A stretch of DNA of 64,000 nucleotides from Anaerolinea sp. Lineage in GTDB: Bacteria > Chloroflexota > Anaerolineae > Anaerolineales > Anaerolineaceae. Under the pieces are notes generated by a model. It was not told the origin of the DNA and did no database searches. It was given only the letters and a program-made list of their open reading frames with translations. The translations under genes and the position numbers were made by a program. Positions 31,635 to 40,653 of the stretch are shown here, piece after piece. The stretch spans positions 90,473 to 154,472 of the forward strand of contig JARKPU010000008.1 in assembly GCA_029975055.1 (NCBI GenBank), given 5' to 3'. Each line of letters starts with the position of its first letter. Position 1 is the first letter of the stretch.

Positions 31635-34160
31635 CTATCCGGCCGATGGATTGCGAGGGTTTTTTATAAGTTTTAGATAAACCAGAATCCCGGTGGCGAC
31701 CCCGCCGAGGGCATAACCAAGGACTTGAAACCACACCGGCAGCGGCCTGGGCCAGAAGATCGAATAGGAGCGGCCGTTGGTGCGCGGGTCGCTGTTATCG
31801 CTGGTTGAAAAGAGCAGGTACCCGTCCCACACCGAGAAGCGTCCTTCGCCTTTATTGACGATGTCGGCGTGGAGCGCGTTTGGATAAGCCAACAGGCGGC
31901 CATCCTCGAAAACCTCCACCGGCGAAACACCGAGCCTTTTTTGATCCATCCACGCCGAACCGAGGTTGATTGTATAAGCATAGCCGTTGACAGGTTGGGT
32001 TTTCTCCGTGTTGATGGCCCTCAATTTCCAGACGAAAGCCAGCGTCCCCGAGCCGTGCAGGTAAATGAGAACCCCGCCAAGAATCGCCCCCAGGCAGAGG
32101 AAAGTCACCCAGCGGCGCCAGGCAGGCTGCCCTGCCCCTGCAGACTCACACCAAAGAGCCAGTAAAAAAAGCGCCCCAAACGCCAAGGCGTATGCATATC
32201 GCACCAGGCGGCTAAAGCCGGGGTATTGGTGAAGCAACCCGGCAGGTGGATATTGGTGGCTTTGCTCACCCAAGGCATAAAAGTAATTATATGGCTTGAG
32301 CCACTCGTTCGGCGAAGGGGCAGCGCACACATCGAGTATATTCTGTTTCAGCAAGCTCAGATCGGACACCAGGATGATCATCCGGTCTCCGGGTTTAGAA
32401 GCTGGTGTGGTCATGACGGAGACGCCTGTTGTCACGACCTGGTAGATTTTAACCCGTTTCAGTTCTTGTACCAGTCTCGGGTAACTCCGGGATGATGCCA
32501 GGCTGCGCACATAATCGTCTTCTCTGATATAAGGCAAGTAAGATTCAAGGATCGCGTCGTTTGGGACGACAATGATAAAACTACCCGGCGAAGCGGGAAT
32601 GACAAGACGCTCCTGCCCTTGCGGGCACGCCGCCGGGCTGCTCGATCCACGAACCGAACCGGCAGCTTTAACGACCACGGGCAACACCGTAAAGAGAATC
32701 ACCAGACCCGCACCCAGGCCGAGGAGGAGGCCATCAGGTGTGCTGTCGGCGCTCTCACCGGCGGGCAGCCCGCCCCAATGCTCGCGAACCCACTTGAATG
32801 GGAAGGTCAAACCCATCGTCGCGATGAAAGCCGAGAACGGGATGGTGGCGGCGTAAGCCCGCATCCGATCTGCATCAATGGGTGGGACCAGCCCAACCGA
32901 AAGCAGAACCCCGGCGAAGCCAAACAGCACCGCCGAATCGCGTTCGCGGTGCGGGCTTCGAAGGATTGCGATCAGCCCAAGGGCAGTGAAAAACCACATG
33001 AAGATATCGCAAACGGCTTGATCTTTCGGCAACCACAGCGTGAAACTGAAAGCCCCGCCGCTGCTTTTGAAGTAATCTTGATAGGCCCTCAAGATGCCTT
33101 CGGCCAGCATCCCAGGGTCTTGCTTGAATTTCTCGAACGCCAGGCCCAACACCTCGTTTTCGGCAATCCCGGGATGATCGCGGTAGACCTGGTCCCAGCC
33201 CTTGTTGCCCGAAACCAATCCATAAAAGGTCTGGGCATAGTTAGCAAATGCCACCCCGCCAGGCGAGCCAATCGCTTTAACCAGGCCGAGGTTGATGATG
33301 AAAGGCAAAAGAACGGTCAACAGGCCCTTGATAAGAAAATTAAACGAGATGCGGCGTCCGGCCCGAAAGTAGAGGACCCCCCACAAGACAAGCGCAGGTA
33401 AGATGGCAAAAGCACCGGCGCGGGCGTTCAATGCAGCCGAGAGTAAGAACAGGCCGAACAGGGTTATCCCGGCCTGCTTTTTGCGGGCTCCGCGCCAGAA
33501 CGCCGCCAATGCCAGCCCGGCCAGGCAAAAACCGAGGTTCTCCGTCAGCGTCAGGCCGGAAAAACGATTGTAGAAAACATACAGCACCACCAGGGTGAAC
33601 GCTCCGGCAAGTGTGCCATGTGTGGTCTGCACTTCGCGCGCTGCCAGGTAACAGGCGGTGGCATTGAGCGCCACCATGATGGCCAGGGCAATTTGCAGAT
33701 TCCCGCCTGTCAATGAAAGCAGCACCGCAAGAAACCCGGCGAAGAAAGGGCGGCGAGAAGCGAACGGAGTAAAGCGCAAGCCAAGCGTTAGCCGTTCGGC
33801 CTCCCAGTAATAACCCGAAGCGTCCGAAAAGGGGAGAATTCCGCCGATCAGGTTCCCGTTGTAGGTGGCCGCCTGCCACCTGTAAGTGAGAGGCAGGGCA
33901 AAGAGAACCAGAACGACAAGGTAAGTCGCCGCCCCCCAGGCCCATCCGCTCCGGCTCAACAGGAGGTAGAGAAGCAGGACGAGAACGATCAGAAGGGTGT
34001 ACGATGGAATGTTAAAGGCCCTGGCGATGTGCACAGGCAAGGGAATCAACAGGACGGCGATGTAAAGCACACCCACGCATAAAGCGGAGCAGATCACCTT
34101 CCATGCCGGGCGATTAGCAAAGCCCTGAACACGCGGGACGTAACTGCCGAGAGTGGTCAT
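31635..34160 (-). CDS. large polytopic membrane protein (GT-C-like), paralogue of 35622-37688
   Basis: 841 aa with about 13-15 hydrophobic helices and extracytoplasmic loops. Segments SDASGYYWEAERLTLG, VSGNKGWDQVYRDHPGIAENE, DADRMRAYAATIPFSAFIA and PGSFIIVVPNDAILESYLPYI are shared with the gene at 35622, which it exceeds by a ~150-residue C-terminal domain. Size, helix pattern and acidic first loop suggest a GT-C-type glycosyltransferase or polymerase using lipid-phosphate sugars, but no decisive motif is seen. The start MTTLGSY is chosen because upstream frame overlaps the MTase-GT2 gene. Confidence 0.6.
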   Translation of the reverse strand: MTTLGSYVPRVQGFANRPAWKVICSALCVGVLYIAVLLIPLPVHIARAFNIPSYTLLIVLVLLLYLLLSRSGWAWGAATYLVVLVLFALPLTYRWQAATYNGNLIGGILPFSDASGYYWEAERLTLGLRFTPFASRRPFFAGFLAVLLSLTGGNLQIALAIMVALNATACYLAAREVQTTHGTLAGAFTLVVLYVFYNRFSGLTLTENLGFCLAGLALAAFWRGARKKQAGITLFGLFLLSAALNARAGAFAILPALVLWGVLYFRAGRRISFNFLIKGLLTVLLPFIINLGLVKAIGSPGGVAFANYAQTFYGLVSGNKGWDQVYRDHPGIAENEVLGLAFEKFKQDPGMLAEGILRAYQDYFKSSGGAFSFTLWLPKDQAVCDIFMWFFTALGLIAILRSPHRERDSAVLFGFAGVLLSVGLVPPIDADRMRAYAATIPFSAFIATMGLTFPFKWVREHWGGLPAGESADSTPDGLLLGLGAGLVILFTVLPVVVKAAGSVRGSSSPAACPQGQERLVIPASPGSFIIVVPNDAILESYLPYIREDDYVRSLASSRSYPRLVQELKRVKIYQVVTTGVSVMTTPASKPGDRMIILVSDLSLLKQNILDVCAAPSPNEWLKPYNYFYALGEQSHQYPPAGLLHQYPGFSRLVRYAYALAFGALFLLALWCESAGAGQPAWRRWVTFLCLGAILGGVLIYLHGSGTLAFVWKLRAINTEKTQPVNGYAYTINLGSAWMDQKRLGVSPVEVFEDGRLLAYPNALHADIVNKGEGRFSVWDGYLLFSTSDNSDPRTNGRSYSIFWPRPLPVWFQVLGYALGGVATGILVYLKLIKNPRNPSAG

Positions 34161-34179
34161 CCGGCTCTTCTTGACTTCG

Positions 34180-35634
34180 CTAGACAAATTTGATCCGGCT
34201 CGCCGCGAAGGCGACCATCTTGAGCAGCAGCCAGCCGTGCTTCCAGCGCTGGATGTTGGTGGTGCCGTAAACACGCTCGGCATAGCGGATGGGCACGTCC
34301 ACGATCTTGAGGTTAAGCTTGGCGGCCCCAAAGAGCAGGTCGAAATCGCCAAACGGGTCGAAATCGCCAAAGTAAGCGCGGTTGTGGACGATATTTTCGT
34401 AATCCTGCCGGTAGAGCACCTTCGTGCCGCACAGCGTATCTTTGACAGGCTGACCCAGCAGCCAGGTGAAGGCCAGGCTGAAGAACTTGTTGCCGAAGAA
34501 GTTGGCCAGGCGCATGGCCTGCTTCTCCATGGGGTACACCAGGCGCACACCGTTGATGAACTCACCCCTGCGGCGCGCCAGGGCGTGGTAGAAGCGCGGC
34601 AGGTATTCGGGCGGCACCGTCAGGTCGGCGTCGAGGATCATCAGGATATCACCGCGCGCCTGGCTGAACCCAAGGCGGACGGCGTCGCCCTTGCCTTTGC
34701 CGGTCTGGCGGAACAACCTGGCATTCACCCCCGGGTGAGCCTGAATCTGCCGCTCGATCTCCGCGTAGGTGTCGTCGCTTGAATTGCCCTCCACGAAGAT
34801 CAATTCGGTGAAGCTGCCCATCTGCGGCAGACGGGCGAAGATGTTGGCAATGTTACCGGCCTCGTTGCGCGCCGGGACAACCACGCTCACCGACGGGGTG
34901 TGCGAAGGCTCCTGCCCGGGCAGCTCCGCGACGGGCCGCGCGATGATCAGGTTGGTCAACGCCAGCCAGTTGAACGGCCAGAAGCGCACCAAGATGCGGT
35001 TGCAGAGCGCGTCCAGCAGCGGAATCCGCAAGGGCAGCAGGATCTCTTCGGTGGAGCGCACCACCTCGAAGCCCGTCAGGTTGAGCAGGTTCACCACATC
35101 ACCATCGGTAACCCAGTTCTGCTCGAGCGGCGGCTGGGCCAGGCCCAAAAGCTCCGCCAGCTTGAGCGCGGGCGTCCACAGGCGGCTGTAGAAGTTCATC
35201 AGCACGCGCGTGCCAGGGTGGCACAGCGCCCGCACGCGCTCGAACAACACCTGGATGTCCCAAACATCGTTCACCAGGTCGGAAAGAATGACGGCATCGA
35301 ACTTCTGGTCGGTAGCAAACTCGAGGCCGTCTGCGCAGATGAAGTGCAGGCCGGGGTAACGCTGCCGGGCGCGCTCGATCATCGCGGGAGAAAAATCCAC
35401 CCCCACGCCCAAAGCCGGGCGCAAGGCGGCCAGCAGGTCGCCCTGGCCGCAGCCGATCTCTAACACGCGCAGGCCCGGCTGGATGTGAAAGCGGTAAATT
35501 TCCGCCAGCCGCCGGTGGTAGGCCCCCGAACCGGCCCCGTGGACCGATTTCTTTTGCGCCACGCCATTCCAGTAAGCCACGCGCCGGGCGCGGTATTCCT
35601 CAGCCTGGCGCGGCTGGTTTTCTATGATCGCCAT
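34180..35634 (-). CDS. bifunctional SAM methyltransferase - GT2 glycosyltransferase
   Basis: 484 aa. Residues ~35-220 are a class I methyltransferase (LRVLEIGCGQGDLLAALR, GVDFSPAMIERARQRY, KFDAVILSDLVNDV). Residues ~245-484 are a GT2 domain: VSVVVPARNEAGNIANIF, LIFVEGNSSDDT, GKGKGDAVRLGF, and the nucleotide-sugar metal site D-A-D in LMILDADLTVPPE; the end IRYAERVYGTTNIQRW is DPM1/DolP-mannose-synthase-like. Overlaps the upstream membrane protein by 13 nt. Likely transfers a sugar to a polyprenyl phosphate and methylates a related sugar; fusion role inferred. Confidence 0.85.
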   Translation of the reverse strand: MAIIENQPRQAEEYRARRVAYWNGVAQKKSVHGAGSGAYHRRLAEIYRFHIQPGLRVLEIGCGQGDLLAALRPALGVGVDFSPAMIERARQRYPGLHFICADGLEFATDQKFDAVILSDLVNDVWDIQVLFERVRALCHPGTRVLMNFYSRLWTPALKLAELLGLAQPPLEQNWVTDGDVVNLLNLTGFEVVRSTEEILLPLRIPLLDALCNRILVRFWPFNWLALTNLIIARPVAELPGQEPSHTPSVSVVVPARNEAGNIANIFARLPQMGSFTELIFVEGNSSDDTYAEIERQIQAHPGVNARLFRQTGKGKGDAVRLGFSQARGDILMILDADLTVPPEYLPRFYHALARRRGEFINGVRLVYPMEKQAMRLANFFGNKFFSLAFTWLLGQPVKDTLCGTKVLYRQDYENIVHNRAYFGDFDPFGDFDLLFGAAKLNLKIVDVPIRYAERVYGTTNIQRWKHGWLLLKMVAFAASRIKFV

Positions 35635-37688
35635 TTCTTCAACGCCTTTAGGATTTCGATGCCATCCGTGCGGACCCAACCGGCCAGCGCCACCGCCAGC
35701 GCGGCGGCGGCAACCAGGCCATAGAACCACCCGGCTTGCACGCTGAGCGCCCGGTTATTGTAATACAGGCCTTTTGGCTCTGGCAAGGCCGGCTGGGGGC
35801 CGTCCACAGTGTGCAGCCCGCGGGCGTTCAACCACTGGTTCGAGGCGGGTACGGCGCAGGCCTTGAGCAGGCCGTCCCGCGGCGGGGGCATGGCCGCCAC
35901 CAGGATGATATTCGCGCCAGGGGCTTGGCCGTGGTAATACGCCGCGCGGTTGACGCCCGAGACGACCAGGCGCGTGCTGCTCACCTGCAGCAGCGCGGCC
36001 GAAAGCTCGGGCCAGTATTGCTGGGACTCGAGCACCGTGCGCCGGAAGTCACTCTCGCGGATGTAGGGCAGGAAAGATTGGGCGACGAAAGAATCCGGCA
36101 CGACGATGAAGTACGAGCCCGGCCTGACGGCCAGCTCAACATCCACCCGGCCTTCCGGGCAATTCAGCGGCTGCGAAAGCCCTTTGGGCGCGCCCGCAGC
36201 CAGGATGACCAGCGGGCCAAGCACGCAGACAGCGACCAGGCCAAAGCCGAAGCCCACCAGCGGGTTGCGCAGCGCGGCGGCCGCGCCCAGGTTTGAGGGG
36301 AGGACTTCAGGCGCTTCCTTGCGAAAGAAGGGCAGCGCCAGCCCGTTGGCGGCCAGGAAGGCCGTGAAAGGGATGGTGGCAGCGTAAGCGCGCATGTCGT
36401 CGGCATCCACCGGCGGGACGAGCGCCACCGAGGCCAGGACCCCCGCGAAGCCACAGAGGAAGAGCGCATCGCGCATCCGGTTGCGCCGGAAGAAGGCGAA
36501 GAGCAGACCGGCGGCGCTCAACCCCCACATGAGAATTTTGAAGTACCTCGGCTCGGCCCCGCGGAAATAAGTGAAAGTATAAGCACCGCGAGAGTAAGTG
36601 GAAAAGTAATCTTTGTACGAGAGGAGCACACCGTTCAAGGCCGCGGCCGGGGCCTGGCGAATTTTCTGCAAGGCCAGACCCCAGGCTTCGCTTTGCGAGA
36701 CGCCCGGGTAATCCACCAAGAACTGGTCGTAACCCTTGTTGCCGGCCACCAGGCCGTAAAAGGTGAGGGCATAGTTCGAGAAAGAGGAATCACCGGGCAG
36801 CCCAATCAGGGAAGCAAGCGCAATGTTGAGCGCAAAAGCCGCCCCCACCGCCAGAATGCTCCCAAGCGCCAGCGGCAGATTGAAGCGCTTCCCGCCGCGG
36901 AAGTACAGCCCGGCCCAGAGGATGAGGGCCGGCAGAATGAAAAAAGCCCCCGCTCGCGCCATGAGCGCCATCGAGAGGATAAACAGCCCGGCCAGCCACA
37001 AGGAAGGCAGCCGCAGGCGCGCACCCCGCCAGATGGCCCCCAGCCCGAGCGCTCCCAGGCACAGCCCCAGGCTTTCGGTCATCGTCTGGCCGGCATAGCG
37101 GCGGAAGAAGAGGAAGATGACCACGGTGCAAAAAGCCGCAGCGAGCGCGCCGTGCGAGGCGCGCACCTCGCGCGCCAGCAGGTAACAGGCCAGCCCGACC
37201 AGGAGGGTCAGGATCAGCACACTCACCTGCAGGTTCTGGCGGGTGATGAAGAGCAAGACCGATAAGAACCCGGCGAAGAGCGGCCGTTTGGTGGATGTCT
37301 CGGTGAAGTGATGCCCCAGCAGCAGCTGCTGCGCATCGGTGTAATAATCGGCCGCATCCGACCAGGGCAGGATGCCCCCAAAGAGGTTGGCATGGTAGAA
37401 GCCGGTTTGCCAGCGGCTGATGAGCGGCAGCGTGAACAGCAGCACCACGAAGAAAGCCTGGACCAGCCCCCAGCCCCAGCCGCGGCGGCCGAGCACCAGG
37501 GCCAGCGCAGCCGCCACGCACAGAGCCGTGATCAGGTTGATATCCTGGAAGAAGTCCGTCACCCGGGCCGGGATGGGGAGGATGAAAACCATCGTACAGT
37601 AGAGCGCCCCGGCAAAAAGGAGCGCGCAAAGCCTCAGCAAGACTTTCACGGTTGGGTTGGGCAGGACGGCAGCGAGAGTTTTCAGCAT
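35622..37688 (-). CDS. polytopic membrane protein (GT-C-like), paralogue of 31635-34160
   Basis: 688 aa. About 13 membrane helices; opening loop LPWSDAADYYTDAQQLLLG and conserved VAGNKGYDQFLVDYPGVSQSE, DADDMRAYAATIPFTAFLA, PGSYFIVVPDSFVAQSFLPYI. High similarity to the gene at 31635 indicates a duplication separated by the MTase-GT2 gene. It may polymerise or decorate the exported polysaccharide using a polyprenyl-phosphate sugar, which the neighbouring DPM1-like GT2 could make. Its end overlaps the start of that gene. Confidence 0.6.
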   Translation of the reverse strand: MLKTLAAVLPNPTVKVLLRLCALLFAGALYCTMVFILPIPARVTDFFQDINLITALCVAAALALVLGRRGWGWGLVQAFFVVLLFTLPLISRWQTGFYHANLFGGILPWSDAADYYTDAQQLLLGHHFTETSTKRPLFAGFLSVLLFITRQNLQVSVLILTLLVGLACYLLAREVRASHGALAAAFCTVVIFLFFRRYAGQTMTESLGLCLGALGLGAIWRGARLRLPSLWLAGLFILSMALMARAGAFFILPALILWAGLYFRGGKRFNLPLALGSILAVGAAFALNIALASLIGLPGDSSFSNYALTFYGLVAGNKGYDQFLVDYPGVSQSEAWGLALQKIRQAPAAALNGVLLSYKDYFSTYSRGAYTFTYFRGAEPRYFKILMWGLSAAGLLFAFFRRNRMRDALFLCGFAGVLASVALVPPVDADDMRAYAATIPFTAFLAANGLALPFFRKEAPEVLPSNLGAAAALRNPLVGFGFGLVAVCVLGPLVILAAGAPKGLSQPLNCPEGRVDVELAVRPGSYFIVVPDSFVAQSFLPYIRESDFRRTVLESQQYWPELSAALLQVSSTRLVVSGVNRAAYYHGQAPGANIILVAAMPPPRDGLLKACAVPASNQWLNARGLHTVDGPQPALPEPKGLYYNNRALSVQAGWFYGLVAAAALAVALAGWVRTDGIEILKALKKWRS

Positions 37689-37718
37689 AGCGTTATGTAA
37701 TGATTTTGTCTTGGAAGT

Positions 37719-38522
37719 CTATTTTATGGCGGTATGTCTTAACACGATGACCGCGAACATGCCCAGGCGGGGCATCCAGGGGGTGAGCAGAGCCTCAAAA
37801 GCCTTCCAGGCCGGGTAAGACCAGCCCGGAGCGAGGCTGCGGATAGAGACCCCGCCCGAAAGCAGGTAACGGAACGGCATGAAGGCTTCCTTGCGGCAGA
37901 CCACCAACTGCGGGAATTCGCGCGCAAAAACGGCGGCGTCGCGCTCGAAGATGATCCACGGCAGGGCGCCGTTGGCCCCCGAAAGCGGGCCGGAAGAGGG
38001 GAACTCCCAGGCCGGGGCGGCAGGGTCGAACGGCTCGTGGTGCAGGCGGCGGTACACCCAGGCTGACCAGGGCGTGTTCCACGGCTCGATCATCGCAATC
38101 ACGCCGCCGTCGGCCAGGCAGCGGCAGGCCTCGGCAAAAAAGCACCTCACCCTGGGGATGTGGTGCAAGACATCCGTCATCACAATAGCTTTGAGCGCCC
38201 CCCTGGCGAAAGGCAGGTTCGAGCCATCCAGCGCCAGGTGGTTGCCCGAAAGCCAGAAGATTTCCGACCTGATCAATCCCGGCAGGGAATCTTCCAGAAA
38301 GCCCGCCCCGGAGCCTAACTCGAGCACCTGGCCTGGGCCGGGCGGGATGGCGCGGGCGATTTCGCGGTACCAGTCCTGGTAAACCCGGCGCAGGAAGGCC
38401 TTCTTCTTGACCAGAGATTTTCGGAACTCGGTCAGGTTGGGGTCGTCGAGCTCATAGCGATCGGCCCCCGGTTCGGCCAGCCATCGCTTCAGGCGCTGTT
38501 TCACAATATCCAATGCGCTCAT
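37719..38522 (-). CDS. class I SAM-dependent methyltransferase
   Basis: 267 aa. Motif I VLELGSGAGFLEDSLPG, then MTDVLHHIPRVRCFFAEACRCL and GGVIAMIEPWNTPW, a common methyltransferase-11 pattern. The 60-residue N terminus (IVKQRLKRWL) is charged. Start ATG 38522 is preferred over an upstream non-ATG start. The neighbouring asparagine synthetase and GTs suggest modification of a glycan precursor. Region 38523-38670 upstream holds no recognisable gene. Confidence 0.78.
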   Translation of the reverse strand: MSALDIVKQRLKRWLAEPGADRYELDDPNLTEFRKSLVKKKAFLRRVYQDWYREIARAIPPGPGQVLELGSGAGFLEDSLPGLIRSEIFWLSGNHLALDGSNLPFARGALKAIVMTDVLHHIPRVRCFFAEACRCLADGGVIAMIEPWNTPWSAWVYRRLHHEPFDPAAPAWEFPSSGPLSGANGALPWIIFERDAAVFAREFPQLVVCRKEAFMPFRYLLSGGVSIRSLAPGWSYPAWKAFEALLTPWMPRLGMFAVIVLRHTAIK

Positions 38523-38670
38523 TCCCGGCAGGTTCTCCACCAATTCTGCACAGCGGAGGGAACCCCGCCCCGAACCGGCCGGATGGCGTGCGCGGAGAGG
38601 CAGATGGAGGGTGCGAGTATCGCGGTTTGAGGCATAACTTTATGCGCGGATCGGCGCAGGCAGAAAGCCT

Positions 38671-40641
38671 TCACCTGGCGTGAACACGCTCGGCGGCGAG
38701 GGCCGGGTTGTAGTCTTCGAGCGGCGGCGGCGTGAGCGTGCGGTCGATGAACATCTGGTGCCAGAGTTCGAGCATGAGCAAATTCCAGATGAGATACTGG
38801 CGGCTGTCACCGGCCTGATGGCTGTTGAGGATGCCCTCGACAGCCTCACGCCGGAAGAGCCCGCGCTCGGCGGCCTTTTGGCTGAGCAGGGTGTCGTAGG
38901 CCAGTTCCTTCAACTCGCCGCGGAACCACTGGTCCAGCGGGATAGCGAAGCCCTGTTTTTCGCGGTAGATCACCTCGCCCGGCAGGTAAGGTTCCACCGC
39001 CTTCTTGAAGATATACTTGCTCAGCTGGCCGTCCTTCAATTTGAGCGCGGAGGGGATGCGCGCGGTGAACTCGAGGAATTGATGGTCGAGCAGGGGCATG
39101 CGCGCCTCGAGCGAATGGGTCATGCCGGCGATATCGGTCTTGGTCATCAGCGTATCCGGCAGGTAGAGGTTCAGGTCGAGGTACATGAGCGAGTCGGTGA
39201 AATCGGGCGTGCGGGCCTGGCGGAACTTCTCGAGCAGGATATCCACCGGGTAGCTCCCGGCCACCCGCTCGGCGAAGGAAGGCGTGTAAAGCTGCGAGAG
39301 AATGCCCTCGTTGAAGTGCGTGACGCGGTAGTAATAGTACAGGCGCGGGCGCTTGAGGCCTGCCAGGCGCCGCAGGCTGCGCCAGGTGGGGAAGCCCCTT
39401 GGCGCAAAAGGCGCGGTGCGCGCATCGGCGGCCGGGTTGAGCAGCCGCTGCAAGATGCTGGGGTAGGCCGCGCCGTAATCGGGGGCGAACCGCCCCGAGA
39501 ACTGGTAGCGCGGGTAACCGGCGAAGTTCTCGTCGCCGGCGTCGCCCGTCAACACCACGGTGACGTGCCTGCGCGCGAGCTGCGAGACGTAATAGGTGGG
39601 GATGGCGGAGGAATCGGCGAAAGGCTCGTTGTAGTGCCAGACGAGCTGCGGGAGGATGGCTTTCGCATCCGGCGTGACGACAAACTCGTGATGCTCGGTG
39701 TGATAGCGCTCGGCGACCATCCGCGCATAGGGCAGCTCGTTGTAGGCATCCTCGGCGAAGCCAATCGAGAAGGTCTTGACGGGCTGGTCCATCAGCCCGG
39801 CCATGAGCGCCACCACGATCGAAGAATCCACCCCGCCGGAAAGGAAAGCCCCCAGCGGCACCTCGCTCATCAGGCGGATGCGCACGGCTTCGCGCAGGCG
39901 CTCGATGATCTCACCGGCCAGGGCCTTTTCGGCGGCTTCGCCCTGCACGCTCAATTGATCGCGGTATTCGAGGTTCCAGTAGCGCTTCACCTGCACACGC
40001 CCGTTTTGAGCCAGCAGGTAATGCGCCGGGGGCAGCTTTTTGACGCCCTTGAAGGCGCTCAACGGCGCGGGCACCGATTGGTACACCAGGTAGTGGTGAA
40101 TGGCCTCGTAATCCGGCTCGACCGTGAAATCGGGGTCCTGCAGGATGGCCTTGACCTCCGAGCCGAAGACGATGCGGTCCGGCAGGTCGGCATAGAAGAG
40201 CGGCTTCTTGCCCAGCCGGTCGCGCGCCAGGAAGAGCGCCTTGCGTCGGTCGTCCCAGAGAGCGAGGGCAAACATGCCGCGCAGGTCTTCCACCAGGGCC
40301 GGGCCTTTTTCTTCCCAAAGGTGCACAATCACCTCGGTGTCGGAATTGGAGCGGAGGCTGTGACCTTTGGCGAGCAAAGCCTGGCGGATTTCGAGGTAAT
40401 TATAGATTTCGCCGTTGAAGGTGACCCACACGCTGCCGTCTTCATTGCACATCGGCTGGTGGCCGGTGGGGCTCAGGTCGATGATCGCCAGGCGGGCCTG
40501 GCCGAGGCCGACGTTATCTTTCACCCACACGCCAAAGTCATCCGGCCCGCGGTGGCGCTGGATGTAATTCATGCGCTCGATCAGCCTCTCAGGCGTCTTT
40601 CGGCTGGAATCGTAATAGTAAATTCCGCAGATACCACACAT
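38671..40641 (-). CDS. asnB: asparagine synthetase (glutamine-hydrolysing)-like amidotransferase
   Basis: 656 aa class II glutamine amidotransferase. Catalytic Cys2 (MCGICGIYY), RHRGPDD, NGEIYNY and DRLGKKPLFY in the glutaminase half; PP-loop ATP pyrophosphatase motif LSGGVDSSIVVAL and GDAGDENFAGYPRYQ in the synthetase half; EKQGFAIPLDQW near the C terminus. Full length. In surface polysaccharide clusters such homologues amidate sugar carboxylates (uronamide formation) rather than make asparagine; the cluster here favours that. 12 nt from the wzt gene. Confidence 0.88.
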   Translation of the reverse strand: MCGICGIYYYDSSRKTPERLIERMNYIQRHRGPDDFGVWVKDNVGLGQARLAIIDLSPTGHQPMCNEDGSVWVTFNGEIYNYLEIRQALLAKGHSLRSNSDTEVIVHLWEEKGPALVEDLRGMFALALWDDRRKALFLARDRLGKKPLFYADLPDRIVFGSEVKAILQDPDFTVEPDYEAIHHYLVYQSVPAPLSAFKGVKKLPPAHYLLAQNGRVQVKRYWNLEYRDQLSVQGEAAEKALAGEIIERLREAVRIRLMSEVPLGAFLSGGVDSSIVVALMAGLMDQPVKTFSIGFAEDAYNELPYARMVAERYHTEHHEFVVTPDAKAILPQLVWHYNEPFADSSAIPTYYVSQLARRHVTVVLTGDAGDENFAGYPRYQFSGRFAPDYGAAYPSILQRLLNPAADARTAPFAPRGFPTWRSLRRLAGLKRPRLYYYYRVTHFNEGILSQLYTPSFAERVAGSYPVDILLEKFRQARTPDFTDSLMYLDLNLYLPDTLMTKTDIAGMTHSLEARMPLLDHQFLEFTARIPSALKLKDGQLSKYIFKKAVEPYLPGEVIYREKQGFAIPLDQWFRGELKELAYDTLLSQKAAERGLFRREAVEGILNSHQAGDSRQYLIWNLLMLELWHQMFIDRTLTPPPLEDYNPALAAERVHAR

Positions 40642-40653
40642 GTCGTTACCTTT

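Noticed and set aside
34161..34565. N-terminal extension of the 976-codon frame of the membrane protein
   Set aside because: Low-complexity Ser/Arg translation antisense-frame to the MTase-GT2 gene; MTTLGSY start fits better.
36693..37265. Long plus-strand frame opposite the membrane protein gene
   Set aside because: Antisense shadow rich in Gln/Arg/Pro; no motif.
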